Shown here: one piece after another, positions 53,425-61,433 of the stretch
Numbering within the stretch: the stretch's first letter is position 1
How the letters are laid out: each line of letters opens with the position of its first letter
Assembly: GCF_002909485.1 (NCBI RefSeq)
Contig: NZ_PPXG01000005.1
Span: 62,001 to 126,000, forward strand
DNA: 64,000 bases
Direction of reading: 5' to 3'
DNA from: Stutzerimonas stutzeri
GTDB taxonomy: Bacteria > Pseudomonadota > Gammaproteobacteria > Pseudomonadales > Pseudomonadaceae
Program-made: the position numbers and the translations under genes
Notes under the pieces: model-generated
Database searches by the model: none
Told to the model about the DNA's origin: nothing
The model's input: the letters and a program-made list of their open reading frames with translations, nothing else

Positions 53425-53445
53425 ATCGGAGTGCTTGCAGTGTCC

Positions 53446-53511
53446 GTAGGGCGGGCTCCAGTCCTCCGTTCCCTTTCAGTTCCTACCTTGGTGGACTGAA
53501 GCTCACCCTAC
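53446..53511. repeat. REP element, family A, copy 3 (degenerate)
   Basis: GTAGGGCGGGCTCCAG at the left and GGTGGACTGAAGCTCACCCTAC at the right form an imperfect inverted doublet of the same family as 29739 and 36630, with more substitutions. It sits between ttcA and the aromatic leader promoter. Five to six Ts shortly after it may help end the ttcA transcript. Confidence 0.65.
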
Positions 53512-53531
53512 GAGCTTTTTCGCGATGCAGG

Positions 53532-53561
53532 TTGAAAGCCGCAGGCCTGGCGGAGTATGGT
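53532..53561 (+). promoter_or_regulatory. Candidate sigma-70 promoter of the aro leader
   Basis: TTGAAA (53532-53537), an 18-base spacer and TATGGT (53556-53561) lie about 24 bases before the first leader ATG, giving a short untranslated start. Matches are 5/6 and 4/6 to consensus. Confidence 0.5.
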
Positions 53562-53584
53562 TCAGCCATCTTCTGGAGATCAGC

Positions 53585-53713
53585 ATGACCCTTAACCCCG
53601 TAGCTCTGAACGTTTCCGATGCCGGTGCCATTCGCGCCGCGGCCGGTCGTGGGCAGCAGGTTGCGGCTGCTGGTTATTATTTTGGGTATTGGTTTAGCCA
53701 CAGGCGCGCCTGA
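53585..53713 (+). CDS. Aromatic-rich leader peptide 1 of the DAHP synthase gene
   Basis: This 42-codon ORF has GGAG six bases before the ATG. Codons 31-37 read YYFGYWF: three Tyr, two Phe and one Trp in seven codons (53675-53695), an arrangement expected for ribosome stalling when aromatic tRNAs are uncharged. The stop lies 52 bases before a perfect intrinsic terminator. The role as an attenuation leader is inferred from layout and from the aro gene downstream. Confidence 0.75.
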   Translation: MTLNPVALNVSDAGAIRAAAGRGQQVAAAGYYFGYWFSHRRA

Positions 53714-53765
53714 TACCCCACAGGCGCCCTAGCGAAGCAGGGTCGCCACCAGAGCAGTTTTCGAA

Positions 53766-53799
53766 CCCCCGGTCGGCTACCCGACCGGGGGTTTTTTTT
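53766..53799 (+). terminator. Intrinsic terminator/attenuator in the aro leader
   Basis: CCCCCGGTCGG (53766-53776) pairs perfectly with CCGACCGGGGG (53781-53791) across a 4-base loop, followed by eight Ts. It lies between leader peptide 1 and leader peptide 2, upstream of the aro gene, so it must be read through for aro expression. CCGGTCG also occurs inside leader 1 (about 53643) and GGTCG after its stop; both could pair with the right arm as competitors. Confidence 0.88.
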
Positions 53800-53836
53800 C
53801 GGCCACCAACGGCCTCAACGCAACGAGGAATACACC

Positions 53837-53932
53837 ATGACCGCTTACCGCACCGACCGTTATTACCGCTACGACTGGCGATTTAGCCGCTTTGACGCCG
53901 AACAGACATCACACGCCCGAACACCCGATTAG
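53837..53932 (+). CDS. Aromatic-rich leader peptide 2 of the DAHP synthase gene
   Basis: This 31-codon ORF lies between the terminator and the aro gene. GAGGA precedes the ATG by eight bases. It begins MTAYRTDRYYRYDWRFSRFD: four Tyr, one Trp and two Phe in the first 19 codons, alternating with Arg and Asp. It ends at TAG 44 bases before the aro start. This composition is hard to explain except as a second aromatic-sensing leader. It is too short for ordinary gene callers. Confidence 0.68.
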   Translation: MTAYRTDRYYRYDWRFSRFDAEQTSHARTPD

Positions 53933-53933
53933 C

Positions 53934-53958
53934 GCCGCCGCGGACCACCCGCGCCGGC
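53934..53958 (+). promoter_or_regulatory. Hairpin between leader 2 stop and aro ribosome binding site
   Basis: GCCG-C-CGCG pairs with CGCG-C-CGGC around GACCACC, with one central C-C mismatch. It starts two bases after the leader 2 stop codon and ends one base before AGAAGGA, the aro ribosome binding site. A ribosome terminating or stalled on leader 2 would melt or spare it, so it could couple translation. Confidence 0.5.
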
Positions 53959-53976
53959 AGAAGGAACCGCCAGATC

Positions 53977-55053
53977 ATGAATGCCTCCGCCACCGTACTT
54001 GCCAAACAAACGGCCACCACCGCCCAAGCTTGCGTCACCCGCCGCAGCGCGCAGCCGCTGCCCAGCCCCGCCGTATTGCGCCAGCGTCTGCCCTTGAGCG
54101 ACGCGCTTGCCGCCCGTATCCATGCCGACCGTAACGCTATCCGCGCCGTGCTCAACGGTCGCGATCCGCGCCTGCTGGTCGTCGTCGGACCCTGCTCACT
54201 GCACGATCCTGTCGCCGCGCTGGAATACGCCGAGCGCCTGGCCGCGCTCGCGCCCGAAGTCAGCGATCAGCTGCTGCTGGTCATGCGCGCCTATGTGGAA
54301 AAACCGCGCACGACCGTCGGCTGGAAAGGCCTGGTCTACGATCCGCATCTGGACGGCAGTGGCAACATGGCCGAAGGGCTGCACCTGTCACGCCGCCTGA
54401 TGCTGGATATTCTCGAAACTGGTCTGCCGATCGCCACCGAGCTGCTGCAGCCGCTGGCTGCCGGGTACTTCGACGATCTGCTCGGTTGGGCCGCGATCGG
54501 TGCACGCACCAGCGAGTCGCAGATTCATCGCGAGCTGGTCAGCGGGCTGGACCTGCCGGTGGGGTTCAAGAATGGCACCGATGGCGGCCTGGGCATCGCC
54601 TGCGACGCCATGCGTTCAGCGGAACATCCACATCAGCACTTCGGCATCGACGATCTCGGCCATCCGGCACTGCTGCAGACCCGCGGTAATCCGGACACCC
54701 ATCTGGTGCTGCGCGGCGGGCATGGCGCGCCCAACTACGAGGCGAACGATGTCGCTGCTGCGCGTCGGGCGCTGGAAAAGCAGGGCATCGCCCCGCGCAT
54801 CATGGTCGACTGCAGCCACGCCAACAGCGGCAAAAATCCGCAGCGCCAGCCCGCGGTGCTGGAGTCGGTGATCGAGCAGCGCCTGGCCGGTGACTTGAGC
54901 CTGCGCGGTGTAATGCTCGAGAGTCACCTGTTCGATGGCTGCCAGCCGCTGTCCGGCGAGCTGCGCTACGGCGTGTCGATCACCGACGGCTGCCTGGGCT
55001 GGACGGCTACGGAACAGATGCTGCGCAGGGCGGCGCTGCGGCTGCGCGGCTGA
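53977..55053 (+). CDS. 3-deoxy-7-phosphoheptulonate (DAHP) synthase, class I
   Basis: This 358-residue AroF/G/H-type enzyme joins phosphoenolpyruvate and erythrose 4-phosphate, the first step of aromatic amino acid synthesis. Motifs: VVGPCSLHDPVAALEYAERL, MRAYVEKPRTTVGWKGLVYD, PVGFKNGTDGGLGIA and MVDCSHANSGKNP. Which amino acid inhibits it cannot be assigned safely, so I give no gene symbol (aroF, aroG and aroH are all possible). AAGGA precedes the ATG. The leader upstream suggests transcription is attenuated in response to Tyr, Phe and Trp supply. Confidence 0.93.
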   Translation: MNASATVLAKQTATTAQACVTRRSAQPLPSPAVLRQRLPLSDALAARIHADRNAIRAVLNGRDPRLLVVVGPCSLHDPVAALEYAERLAALAPEVSDQLLLVMRAYVEKPRTTVGWKGLVYDPHLDGSGNMAEGLHLSRRLMLDILETGLPIATELLQPLAAGYFDDLLGWAAIGARTSESQIHRELVSGLDLPVGFKNGTDGGLGIACDAMRSAEHPHQHFGIDDLGHPALLQTRGNPDTHLVLRGGHGAPNYEANDVAAARRALEKQGIAPRIMVDCSHANSGKNPQRQPAVLESVIEQRLAGDLSLRGVMLESHLFDGCQPLSGELRYGVSITDGCLGWTATEQMLRRAALRLRG

Positions 55054-55364
55054 TATTTGGAGCCCGCTGCAACGTGGGAGCGGGCTCGCACGCGAACGAC
55101 GTTCTGCTCGTAGGGTGGACAACGCCAAGCTTGTCCACCGTTTGCGCGCCTGGTGTCAGCGCAATGGGACGCGTGCCAAGCGGTGTCACCCAGCCTGCGC
55201 CGGCTTCACAGTGGAAGCGGGCTGGCCTGCGAATATTCGTCCAGACCAGCCTGCGCGAACGCCACCCGACCGCTGCCGCTCTGCTGCGTCGGCGTCGGCG
55301 GACTTGCGAGGCCGGCTCGTCATCGGCACCCTGTGCCGCTGCCGTCACCATCGGATGCTGAACC
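55054..55364. repeat. Intergenic region with several REP-type palindromes
   Basis: GAGCCCGCT/AGCGGGCTC (55060-55087) forms a 9-bp stem after the DAHP synthase stop and includes a GTGGGAGCGGGCTCGCACGCGA-like REP unit. GGTGGACAA/TTGTCCACC (55114-55139), within a GTAGGGTGGACAACGCC unit, is a second family. A third partial unit, GTGGAAGCGGGCTGGCCTGCGA, follows near 55210. No gene is seen here. Confidence 0.65.
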
Positions 55365-56036
55365 ATGCATGACTACAAATGGCTGCACGAATATTGTCTC
55401 AACCGCTTCGGCTCGGCCGCGGCGCTGGAGGCTCGCCTGCCGCAGCCCCACAGCGCCGACCAACTGCGCAGCGTTTCGGATGACCGCTACCTCTCGCTAA
55501 TCAGCCTGCGCATCTTTCGTGCCGGCCTAAAACATAGCCTGGTGGATGCCAAGTGGCCTGCGTTTGAGCAGGCTTTTTTTGGCTTCGATCCGGAAAAAGT
55601 AGTGCTGATGGGCGGCGAACATATCGAGCGGCTGATGCAGGACACCCGAGTGATCCGCCATCTCGGCAAGCTCAAGAGCGTGCCGCGCAACGCACAGTTC
55701 GTCCTCGATGTGGCGAAAGAGCGGGGCGGCTTCGGCAATCTGCTGGCCGACTGGCCGAGCAGCGATATCGTCGGCCTGTGGCGTTACCTGGCCAAACATG
55801 GCAGCCAGCTCGGTGGCCTGTCGGCGCCGCGCCTGTTGCGCATGGCCGGCAAGGACACCTTCGTCCCCAGCAATGACGTGGTAGCCGCGCTCAAGGCGCA
55901 GGAAATCGTCGACAAGGTGCCCAGCAGTCAGCGTGACCAGGCTGCGGTGCAGGCTGCGTTCAACCAGTGGCATGCTGAAAGCGGCCGCCCGTTGTGCCAG
56001 CTCTCGGCAATGCTGGCGTTCACCGTCAACCACTGA
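55365..56036 (+). CDS. DNA-3-methyladenine glycosylase I family protein
   Basis: This 223-residue protein resembles Tag. It has ISLRIFRAGLKHSLVDAKWP, FFGFDPEKVVLMGGEHIERL and the helix-hairpin-helix-like DTRVIRHLGKLKSVPRNAQ. The C-terminal WHAESGRPLCQLSAMLAF matches the Tag end. Tag removes 3-methyladenine from alkylated DNA. It is longer than E. coli Tag (187 residues) and shows no clear N-terminal zinc cysteines, so it belongs to a divergent branch; substrate range is uncertain. Confidence 0.83.
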   Translation: MHDYKWLHEYCLNRFGSAAALEARLPQPHSADQLRSVSDDRYLSLISLRIFRAGLKHSLVDAKWPAFEQAFFGFDPEKVVLMGGEHIERLMQDTRVIRHLGKLKSVPRNAQFVLDVAKERGGFGNLLADWPSSDIVGLWRYLAKHGSQLGGLSAPRLLRMAGKDTFVPSNDVVAALKAQEIVDKVPSSQRDQAAVQAAFNQWHAESGRPLCQLSAMLAFTVNH

Positions 56037-56094
56037 GATAGCTGCGACGGTTTGGCGCAGCGCCGCTTTGATGCGTGCGGTGTAAAGTCGAAAC

Positions 56095-56463
56095 ATGACC
56101 ATAGTCAAAGACAAGCGTGCGCAGATCGTATGGGTGCTACTCACCTGCATCCTGCTCAATGCATTTGTCTGCAGCCTGAACCACGCCACTCATGTGGGTT
56201 TCGGGTTGGCCATGGGGCAGGACGCGTTCTGCGTGACTGGCGATGATGGCGGCCCAACCCTCGGCGCGCTTCCCACCGACGCACACGACTTGTCGCAGCA
56301 TGCCCTCGACTGCCCGCTGTGCAGTTCGGTTTTCCTCGCCATCGTCGCATTGTTCGCCCTGGCCTGGCTGGGCCGCCGAACGGCGAACGCGACGCCCCTA
56401 CCAGCGCTTGAGCGTCATGGCCCGCACCACCACTGGCCGGCACTGAATCCCCGCGCGCCCTGA
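56095..56463 (+). CDS. DUF2946 family small membrane/exported protein
   Basis: This 122-residue protein has an N-terminal hydrophobic segment (IVWVLLTCILLNAFVCSLNH), a polar section and a second hydrophobic helix after HALDCPLCSSVFLAIVALFAL. The CPLC motif and histidine-rich tail (HGPHHHWP) suggest metal binding. DUF2946 genes often lie near copper or TonB-linked genes, but there is no such neighbour here. Function unknown; the family call rests on the CPLC-helix pattern. Confidence 0.68.
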   Translation: MTIVKDKRAQIVWVLLTCILLNAFVCSLNHATHVGFGLAMGQDAFCVTGDDGGPTLGALPTDAHDLSQHALDCPLCSSVFLAIVALFALAWLGRRTANATPLPALERHGPHHHWPALNPRAP

Positions 56464-56571
56464 TATTGCCTGACTGACGCATTTCGTCCTCCTTCTGCCG
56501 CGCGTAGCGGCGGGCTGGACGGACAACTGTCGGAGCCTTCCGACGGCACGGTCAATTCAGGGGATTTCAGC

Positions 56572-57126
56572 ATGACCATGATGGAGCGATTCACCCGCGC
56601 CGATAGCCGCGTGAGCTATCGGCTGCCTTTTCCCGACTACCCCAGCAACGCCCGCAGCTTCGTGCATCTGGATGCCAAGTTGCTGCCGTACTGGCATGCG
56701 CTGTTCGATGTCTGCCCGCGGCTGCTCAAGCTTGACCCGCCAGAGGGGCTGGAGATTTTCCGCCAGTTCATGACTTGGGCCTACGGCTGCCAGCTAGCGC
56801 TGGACTGGACGTTTCACCTCGGCGTTTGCCGCTGGTTGCTGGCGTCGGACTATCGCGAGCTGATCGAGCCGGAGCATATCGAGGCCATGATGCTCGCTGC
56901 CGCAGCACGCTGGGTCGCCAGTGATGACAGCCCGGCGATTGGCATCGTGCTCGGCTGGCGGGGTGGCAGCGAACACGTATTCGATTGGAAGCCGCGGGTA
57001 CGTCATAGCGCACGTGCGCTTGCAGCGGAAGAAGAAGAGCTCCCGCCGGCACCCTGGGACTTCGCCTGGAGCCCGCTTGCAAGCACCGCGGGCAACGGAT
57101 TTCGTCGTTGGTTGCGCGTGCCGTGA
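56572..57126 (+). CDS. Conserved hypothetical protein upstream of the cyd operon
   Basis: This 184-residue soluble protein is rich in Trp and Leu (LPYWHALFDVCPRLLKLD, MTWAYGCQLALDWTFHLGVC, DFAWSPLASTAGNGFRRWLR). I do not recognise a family and see no signal peptide, membrane helix or catalytic motif. AGGGGA precedes the ATG at 56572; the M at codon 3 or 4 is also possible. It is followed by a structured 330-base leader and then cydP, so it may be functionally separate from the cyd operon. Confidence 0.6.
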   Translation: MTMMERFTRADSRVSYRLPFPDYPSNARSFVHLDAKLLPYWHALFDVCPRLLKLDPPEGLEIFRQFMTWAYGCQLALDWTFHLGVCRWLLASDYRELIEPEHIEAMMLAAAARWVASDDSPAIGIVLGWRGGSEHVFDWKPRVRHSARALAAEEEELPPAPWDFAWSPLASTAGNGFRRWLRVP

Positions 57127-57453
57127 GTGCGACAGGCCGCCGCAGCGGCGCTGGCGCTGCCTGCAATGAACCGCCTCACCAGGCATTACCTCAATGCATG
57201 CAGGGCGAAGCGGTTGCCACGCACCGACCGCCGAGGTTGGGTGAGGCAGGCTGTCGCAGTTGCCGCTGTAGGAGGCGAACCCGACACTCTCTCTGCCTCG
57301 GGCCCGAGCAGCGCTTCCACGGGTAGGTTCGAGGTGAAGCGATTGAGCCGGGGCTGCAAGGCGCCGGTTTCGGCCCCCACCCCATTGGGGGCCTTCAATC
57401 GCCACATGCTGCCCGAGCATCAGGTGCTCGGGTGGTCACGCAAGGAGGTAGGC
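57127..57453 (+). other. Long structured leader region upstream of cydP
   Basis: About 330 bases without a credible gene. It contains two strong hairpins: GGCCCCC (57372-57378) with GGGGGCC (57387-57393), followed by TTCAAT; and CCCGAGCA with TGCTCGGG (57412-57432), ending 11 bases before the cydP ribosome binding site AAGGAGGT. I searched for an Anr/Fnr box (TTGAT-N4-ATCAA) and did not find one. Confidence 0.5.
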
Positions 57454-57633
57454 ATGTTCAAGTCATCGCTCAGGCGAGACGTCGTGCTGGTAGTGCTGGT
57501 CAAGGTCGCGATCCTCATGATCATAAAAAACGTCTGGTTCGATGCTCCCAGCATTCCCGAGAACGGTTCGGTGCGCGTTGCCGACCATTTGCTTGATTCG
57601 CGGGGTTCGATCCCCGAGGGAGGGCCGAGATGA
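57454..57633 (+). CDS. cydP: Cytochrome bd oxidase putative small subunit CydP
   Basis: This 59-residue protein has a single membrane helix at about 9-25 ([20 protein letters not shown]) after a basic start (MFKSSLRRD). Short proteins of this form directly upstream of cydA are annotated as CydP in pseudomonads. AAGGAGGT is a perfect ribosome binding site for the ATG at 57454. Its stop overlaps the cydA start by 4 bases (ATGA), so it is translationally coupled to the oxidase. Role in assembly or stability is inferred. Confidence 0.82.
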   Translation: MFKSSLRRDVVLVVLVKVAILMIIKNVWFDAPSIPENGSVRVADHLLDSRGSIPEGGPR

Positions 57634-59270
57634 TCTCGGAAAGCGTTGTCGATCTATCACGCCTGCAATTCGCCATGACGGCGATGTATCACTTTCTCTT
57701 CGTGCCGCTGACCTTGGGGCTGGCCTTCCTGCTGGCGATCATGGAATCGGTCTATGTAATGACCGGCAAGCAGGTCTATCAGGACATGACCAAGTTCTGG
57801 GGCAAGCTGTTCGGCATCAACTTCGCCCTGGGGGTCACGACCGGGCTGACCATGGAGTTTCAGTTCGGCACCAACTGGGCCTACTACAGCCATTACGTCG
57901 GTGACATCTTCGGCGCGCCGCTGGCCATTGAAGGGCTGATGGCATTCTTCCTCGAATCCACCTTTATCGGGCTGTTCTTCTTCGGCTGGGACCGGCTGAG
58001 CAAGGTACAGCACCTGGCCGTGACCTGGCTGGTGGCGCTGGGTTCGAACCTGTCGGCGCTCTGGATCCTCATCGCCAATGGCTGGATGCAGAACCCGGTT
58101 GGCTCTGAGTTCAACTTCGAGACCATGCGCATGGAGCTGGTGGATTTCGGCGCGCTGCTGTTCAACCCGGTCGCCCAGGTCAAGTTCGTCCACACCGTGT
58201 CCGCGGGCTACGTCACTGGGGCGATCTTTGTGCTGGCGATTTCTTCCTTCTATCTATTGAAGAAGCGCGACCTGGGCTTCGCCCGTCGTTCGTTCGCCAT
58301 AGCCGCGGTCTTCGGTCTGGCTTCTACCATCTCGGTGATCATCCTCGGCGACGAGTCCGGCTATGAGATTGGCGATGTGCAGAAGGTCAAGCTGGCCGCC
58401 ATCGAGGCTGAGTGGGAAACCCACCCGGCACCTGCGGGCTTCACACTGTTCGGCCTGCCCAATCAGCAGGAGATGCGCACCGACTACGAGGTGAAGATTC
58501 CCTACGCGTTGGGGCTGATCGCCACTCGTTCGGTGGACGAGGAGGTAAAGGGCATCAAGCAGCTGATCGCCGAGCATGAGCTGCGCATCCGCAACGGCAT
58601 GCTTGCCTACGAGCGCCTGCAGGTGCTGCGTAGCGGCGACAAGTCGGCCGAAGCCATCGCCGCGTTCAATGAGGTCAAGCAGGACCTGGGTTACGGGCTG
58701 CTGCTGAAGAAGTACACCGCCGATGTGGTCGATGCCAGCGAGGAGCAGATCAAGCTCGCCGCGCTGGACACTATCCCCAATGTGTTCAGCCTGTTCTGGA
58801 CCTTCCGCGTGATGGTCGCCGCTGGTTTCCTGATGTTGCTGCTGTTTGCTCTGGCGAGCTGGGCATCGATCAAGCGCAATGCCGAGACAAAGCCCTGGTT
58901 GCTCAAGTTCGCACTGTTCAGCCTGCCGTTGCCGTGGATCGCCGCGCAGACCGGTTGGTACGTCGCCGAGCATGGCCGTCAGCCCTGGTCGATCGCCGAG
59001 GTACTGCCGACCCATCTGTCCACCTCGACGCTGGCGGCAGGCGATATATGGGGCTCGCTGATCGCCCTGGTGGCTTTCTACAGCCTGCTGCTGGTGATCG
59101 AGATGTTCCTGATGATCCGCTTCGCACGGCTTGGCCCAAGCAGCTTGCACGCCGGGCGTTATCACTTCGAGCTCGAGGCGGCTGCCGCCAATCAGCTGCA
59201 TCGGCTCCGAGAGGCAGTCGCTGTGCCGGCAATTACAAAAGACGCCCCCACTGAACCTACCGCCGTGTGA
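57630..59270 (+). CDS. cydA: Cytochrome bd ubiquinol oxidase subunit I
   Basis: This 546-residue inner-membrane subunit binds haems b558, b595 and d and oxidises quinol with oxygen. Recognisable features: [20 protein letters not shown] at the N-terminus with a haem histidine, [20 protein letters not shown], the Q-loop motif [12 protein letters not shown], and a long hydrophilic Q-loop (about 240-380). The long loop makes it the E. coli CydA type rather than the shorter CioA type known from P. aeruginosa. It gives high-affinity respiration at low oxygen. Confidence 0.95.
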   Translation: MISESVVDLSRLQFAMTAMYHFLFVPLTLGLAFLLAIMESVYVMTGKQVYQDMTKFWGKLFGINFALGVTTGLTMEFQFGTNWAYYSHYVGDIFGAPLAIEGLMAFFLESTFIGLFFFGWDRLSKVQHLAVTWLVALGSNLSALWILIANGWMQNPVGSEFNFETMRMELVDFGALLFNPVAQVKFVHTVSAGYVTGAIFVLAISSFYLLKKRDLGFARRSFAIAAVFGLASTISVIILGDESGYEIGDVQKVKLAAIEAEWETHPAPAGFTLFGLPNQQEMRTDYEVKIPYALGLIATRSVDEEVKGIKQLIAEHELRIRNGMLAYERLQVLRSGDKSAEAIAAFNEVKQDLGYGLLLKKYTADVVDASEEQIKLAALDTIPNVFSLFWTFRVMVAAGFLMLLLFALASWASIKRNAETKPWLLKFALFSLPLPWIAAQTGWYVAEHGRQPWSIAEVLPTHLSTSTLAAGDIWGSLIALVAFYSLLLVIEMFLMIRFARLGPSSLHAGRYHFELEAAAANQLHRLREAVAVPAITKDAPTEPTAV

Positions 59271-59280
59271 GGTAAACGAG

Positions 59281-60423
59281 ATGTTCGATTACGAGGTTCT
59301 CAAGCTCATCTGGTGGGTGTTGATTGGCGTATTGCTGATCGGCTTCGCCCTGACCGATGGTTTCGACATGGGCGCCATGGCGCTGATGCCCTTTGTCGGC
59401 AAGACCGACAACGAGCGGCGCGTGGCGATCAACACTATCGCGCCGCACTGGGATGGCAACCAGGTGTGGTTCATCACCGCGGGCGGCGCGCTGTTTGCAG
59501 CCTGGCCAATGGTCTACGCGGTGGCCTTCTCCGGCCTGTACTGGGCGATGCTGCTGGTGCTGTTCGCGTTGTTCTGCCGGCCGGTGGGCTTCGACTACCG
59601 TAGCAAGGTGGAGGACCCGCGTTGGCGCAGCGCCTGGGATTGGGCGCTGTTTGTCGGTGGTGCGGTGCCTGCGCTGGTTTTCGGTGTGGCCTTCGGCAAT
59701 CTGTTCCTCGGCCTGCCGTTCCAGCTGGATGAGCTGATGCGCTCTACATACCAGGGCTCGTTCTTCGCGCTGCTCAACCCGTTCGCGCTGCTCTGCGGCA
59801 TCGTCAGTCTGAGCATGTTGAGCGCCCACGGTGGTGCCTGGCTGATGTTGCGTACCGACGGCGCACTGGCCGAGCGTTCGCGGCAGGCCACTCGCCTGTG
59901 CGCACTGGTGTTTCTGTTCGGCTTCGTTGCCGCCGGGTTGTGGCTGATCCTGGGTGTCCAGGGCTTCACTCAGCTGTCGGTTACCGATGTGGGTGGCGCG
60001 CTGAATCCGCTGCTGGACAAGCAGGTGGTGAGGGACAACGCTGGCTGGTTGGGCAACTACAGCCGTTATCCGCTCACCCTGATTGCGCCGGTCGCCGGTA
60101 TCGTCGGTGCGCTGCTGGCCCTGCTCGGCTCCAGCCGCAACAGTGGCGGGGCGAGCTTCGTCGGTACCAGCCTGATGATCGTCGGCAGCATCTGTACTGC
60201 GGGCTTTGCGCTGTTCCCCTTTGTCTTCCCGTCGAGTCTGGACCCGGCCTCGAGCCTGACCATCTGGGATGCGGTGTCGAGTAAGAAGACGCTGGGCATC
60301 ATGTTCGTCGTGGCCTGCATCTTCGTGCCGCTGATCCTCTGCTACACGCTGTGGAGCTACGTACGTATGTGGGGCCGGCTCACCCATGAAACCATCGAAG
60401 CCAATCCCCACGGGCTGTACTGA
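59281..60423 (+). CDS. cydB: Cytochrome bd ubiquinol oxidase subunit II
   Basis: This 380-residue partner of CydA has about eight membrane helices. It begins MFDYEVLKLIWWVLIGVLLI. Typical segments are GFALTDGFDMGAMALMPFVG, APHWDGNQVWFITAGGALFA, and a tail with SLTIWDAVSSKKTLGIMF. The ATG at 59281 is 10 bases after the cydA stop and has GAGG upstream; the longer frame inside cydA is rejected. Together with cydX it forms the complete oxidase. Confidence 0.95.
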   Translation: MFDYEVLKLIWWVLIGVLLIGFALTDGFDMGAMALMPFVGKTDNERRVAINTIAPHWDGNQVWFITAGGALFAAWPMVYAVAFSGLYWAMLLVLFALFCRPVGFDYRSKVEDPRWRSAWDWALFVGGAVPALVFGVAFGNLFLGLPFQLDELMRSTYQGSFFALLNPFALLCGIVSLSMLSAHGGAWLMLRTDGALAERSRQATRLCALVFLFGFVAAGLWLILGVQGFTQLSVTDVGGALNPLLDKQVVRDNAGWLGNYSRYPLTLIAPVAGIVGALLALLGSSRNSGGASFVGTSLMIVGSICTAGFALFPFVFPSSLDPASSLTIWDAVSSKKTLGIMFVVACIFVPLILCYTLWSYVRMWGRLTHETIEANPHGLY

Positions 60424-60469
60424 CTGAGCGGGCGGGTCACCGTACCCGCCCTGCCAAGGAGCAACGACT

Positions 60470-60574
60470 ATGTGGTACTTCACCTGGATTCTCGGCGTGC
60501 TGCTGGCGTGCAGCTTCGGCATCATCAATGCGCTTTGGCTGGAAGCCACGCAGGATCTGGACGCCGAGCCGTGA
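60470..60574 (+). CDS. cydX: Cytochrome bd oxidase subunit CydX
   Basis: This 34-residue protein is shorter than most gene-calling thresholds. It reads MWYFTWILGVLLACSFGIIN and continues ALWLEATQDLDAEP, closely matching CydX: an N-terminal MWYF/W-x-LG start, one membrane helix, and the conserved glutamate in LWLE. CydX stabilises the haems of the bd oxidase. AAGGAG lies about ten bases before the ATG. The stop overlaps the ybgE GTG start (GTGA). Confidence 0.9.
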   Translation: MWYFTWILGVLLACSFGIINALWLEATQDLDAEP

Positions 60575-60864
60575 ACGGCATTCTGTGCCGGCGCTTTTAC
60601 GGGGCGGCCAGTCGGGTGCTGTCACTCCTGTTGGCGGCCCCGCTGGCTCTGGTCCTGCTGATCCACCCGGCTGCGATGCTCGACGGGCAGGGCGGCTACA
60701 GCCATCCGCAACTGATGCTGGTGATGTGGGGGATTTCTGTGGGCTTTGTGCATGGCGTTGGTTTCCTGCCGCACCATTGGCTATGGCGCCTGCTATTCCA
60801 TCCGCTGATTGGCTGGCCGCTGATGGGGCTGGGTTACTTGATCCTGTGGCAGGCGCAGCTTTAG
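60571..60864 (+). CDS. ybgE: Cyd operon protein YbgE
   Basis: This 97-residue protein has three hydrophobic segments: LLAAPLALVLLIHPAAM, LMLVMWGISVGFVHGVGFLP and PLIGWPLMGLGYLILW. The order and the HPAAM...GVGF pattern are typical of YbgE, the conserved small protein at the end of cydABX operons. The start is GTG, overlapping the cydX stop. Function unknown, probably accessory to the oxidase. Confidence 0.83.
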   Translation: MNGILCRRFYGAASRVLSLLLAAPLALVLLIHPAAMLDGQGGYSHPQLMLVMWGISVGFVHGVGFLPHHWLWRLLFHPLIGWPLMGLGYLILWQAQL

Positions 60865-60956
60865 AGGTGGCAGCCGGCGAGTTTTAGATCGTCAGCGCAC
60901 CAATGGTCGGGCGAGCTGGGCGGCCGGGTGCCATGACTCACGCAAGAGGTAATGTT

Positions 60957-61418
60957 ATGAATACTTCCCTTGATCTCACTCCCTACCAACAGCTGGGTGG
61001 TGATGGGCCGCTGCGACAGCTGGTCGACCGTCTGTATGACGTAATGCTCAGCGAGCCCGGTGTTCGGGTGGTGCGTGACATGCATGGCGACGACACCACG
61101 GAGATCCGTGAGCGGCTCTTCGACTTCCTCTCCGGTTGGCTGGGCGGGCCTTCCCGCTTTATCGAAAAGCACGGACACCCGCGCTTGCGCGTCAGGCATC
61201 GCTTCTTCCGAATCGGTGAATCCGAGCGCAACCAGTGGATGTTCTGCATGCGCAGGGCCTTGGCGGACACGCCGATGGACGCCAGCTTGCGCGATCGCCT
61301 CGAGCAGGCGTTTGCGCAGATGGCCGATCATCTGCGAAACGATACGCAAAGCTCGCCTGGCTGTGGCGCGGCCAGCTGTGCAGCCGAGCAGCAGCCCGCC
61401 GAGCGGTGCGGTTGCTGA
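60957..61418 (+). CDS. Group II truncated haemoglobin (trHbO-like)
   Basis: This 153-residue protein has the truncated globin two-over-two fold: YQQLGGDGPLRQLVDRLYDV at the start, FDFLSGWLGGPSRFIEKHGH with the E-helix region, LRVRHRFFRIGESERNQW near the proximal histidine, and MFCMRRALADTPMDASLRDR. The C-terminal tail carries four cysteines (GCGAASCAAE, RCGC) not usual in the family. Such globins bind oxygen or detoxify nitric oxide. The ATG at 60957 has GAGG upstream. Location behind cyd fits low-oxygen or NO stress. Confidence 0.85.
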   Translation: MNTSLDLTPYQQLGGDGPLRQLVDRLYDVMLSEPGVRVVRDMHGDDTTEIRERLFDFLSGWLGGPSRFIEKHGHPRLRVRHRFFRIGESERNQWMFCMRRALADTPMDASLRDRLEQAFAQMADHLRNDTQSSPGCGAASCAAEQQPAERCGC

Positions 61419-61433
61419 GCGGGCCGCGCAGGC

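Noticed and set aside
57127-57453. Anr/Fnr site for the cyd operon
   Set aside because: No TTGAT-N4-ATCAA or close variant was found in the leader; only isolated TTGAG.
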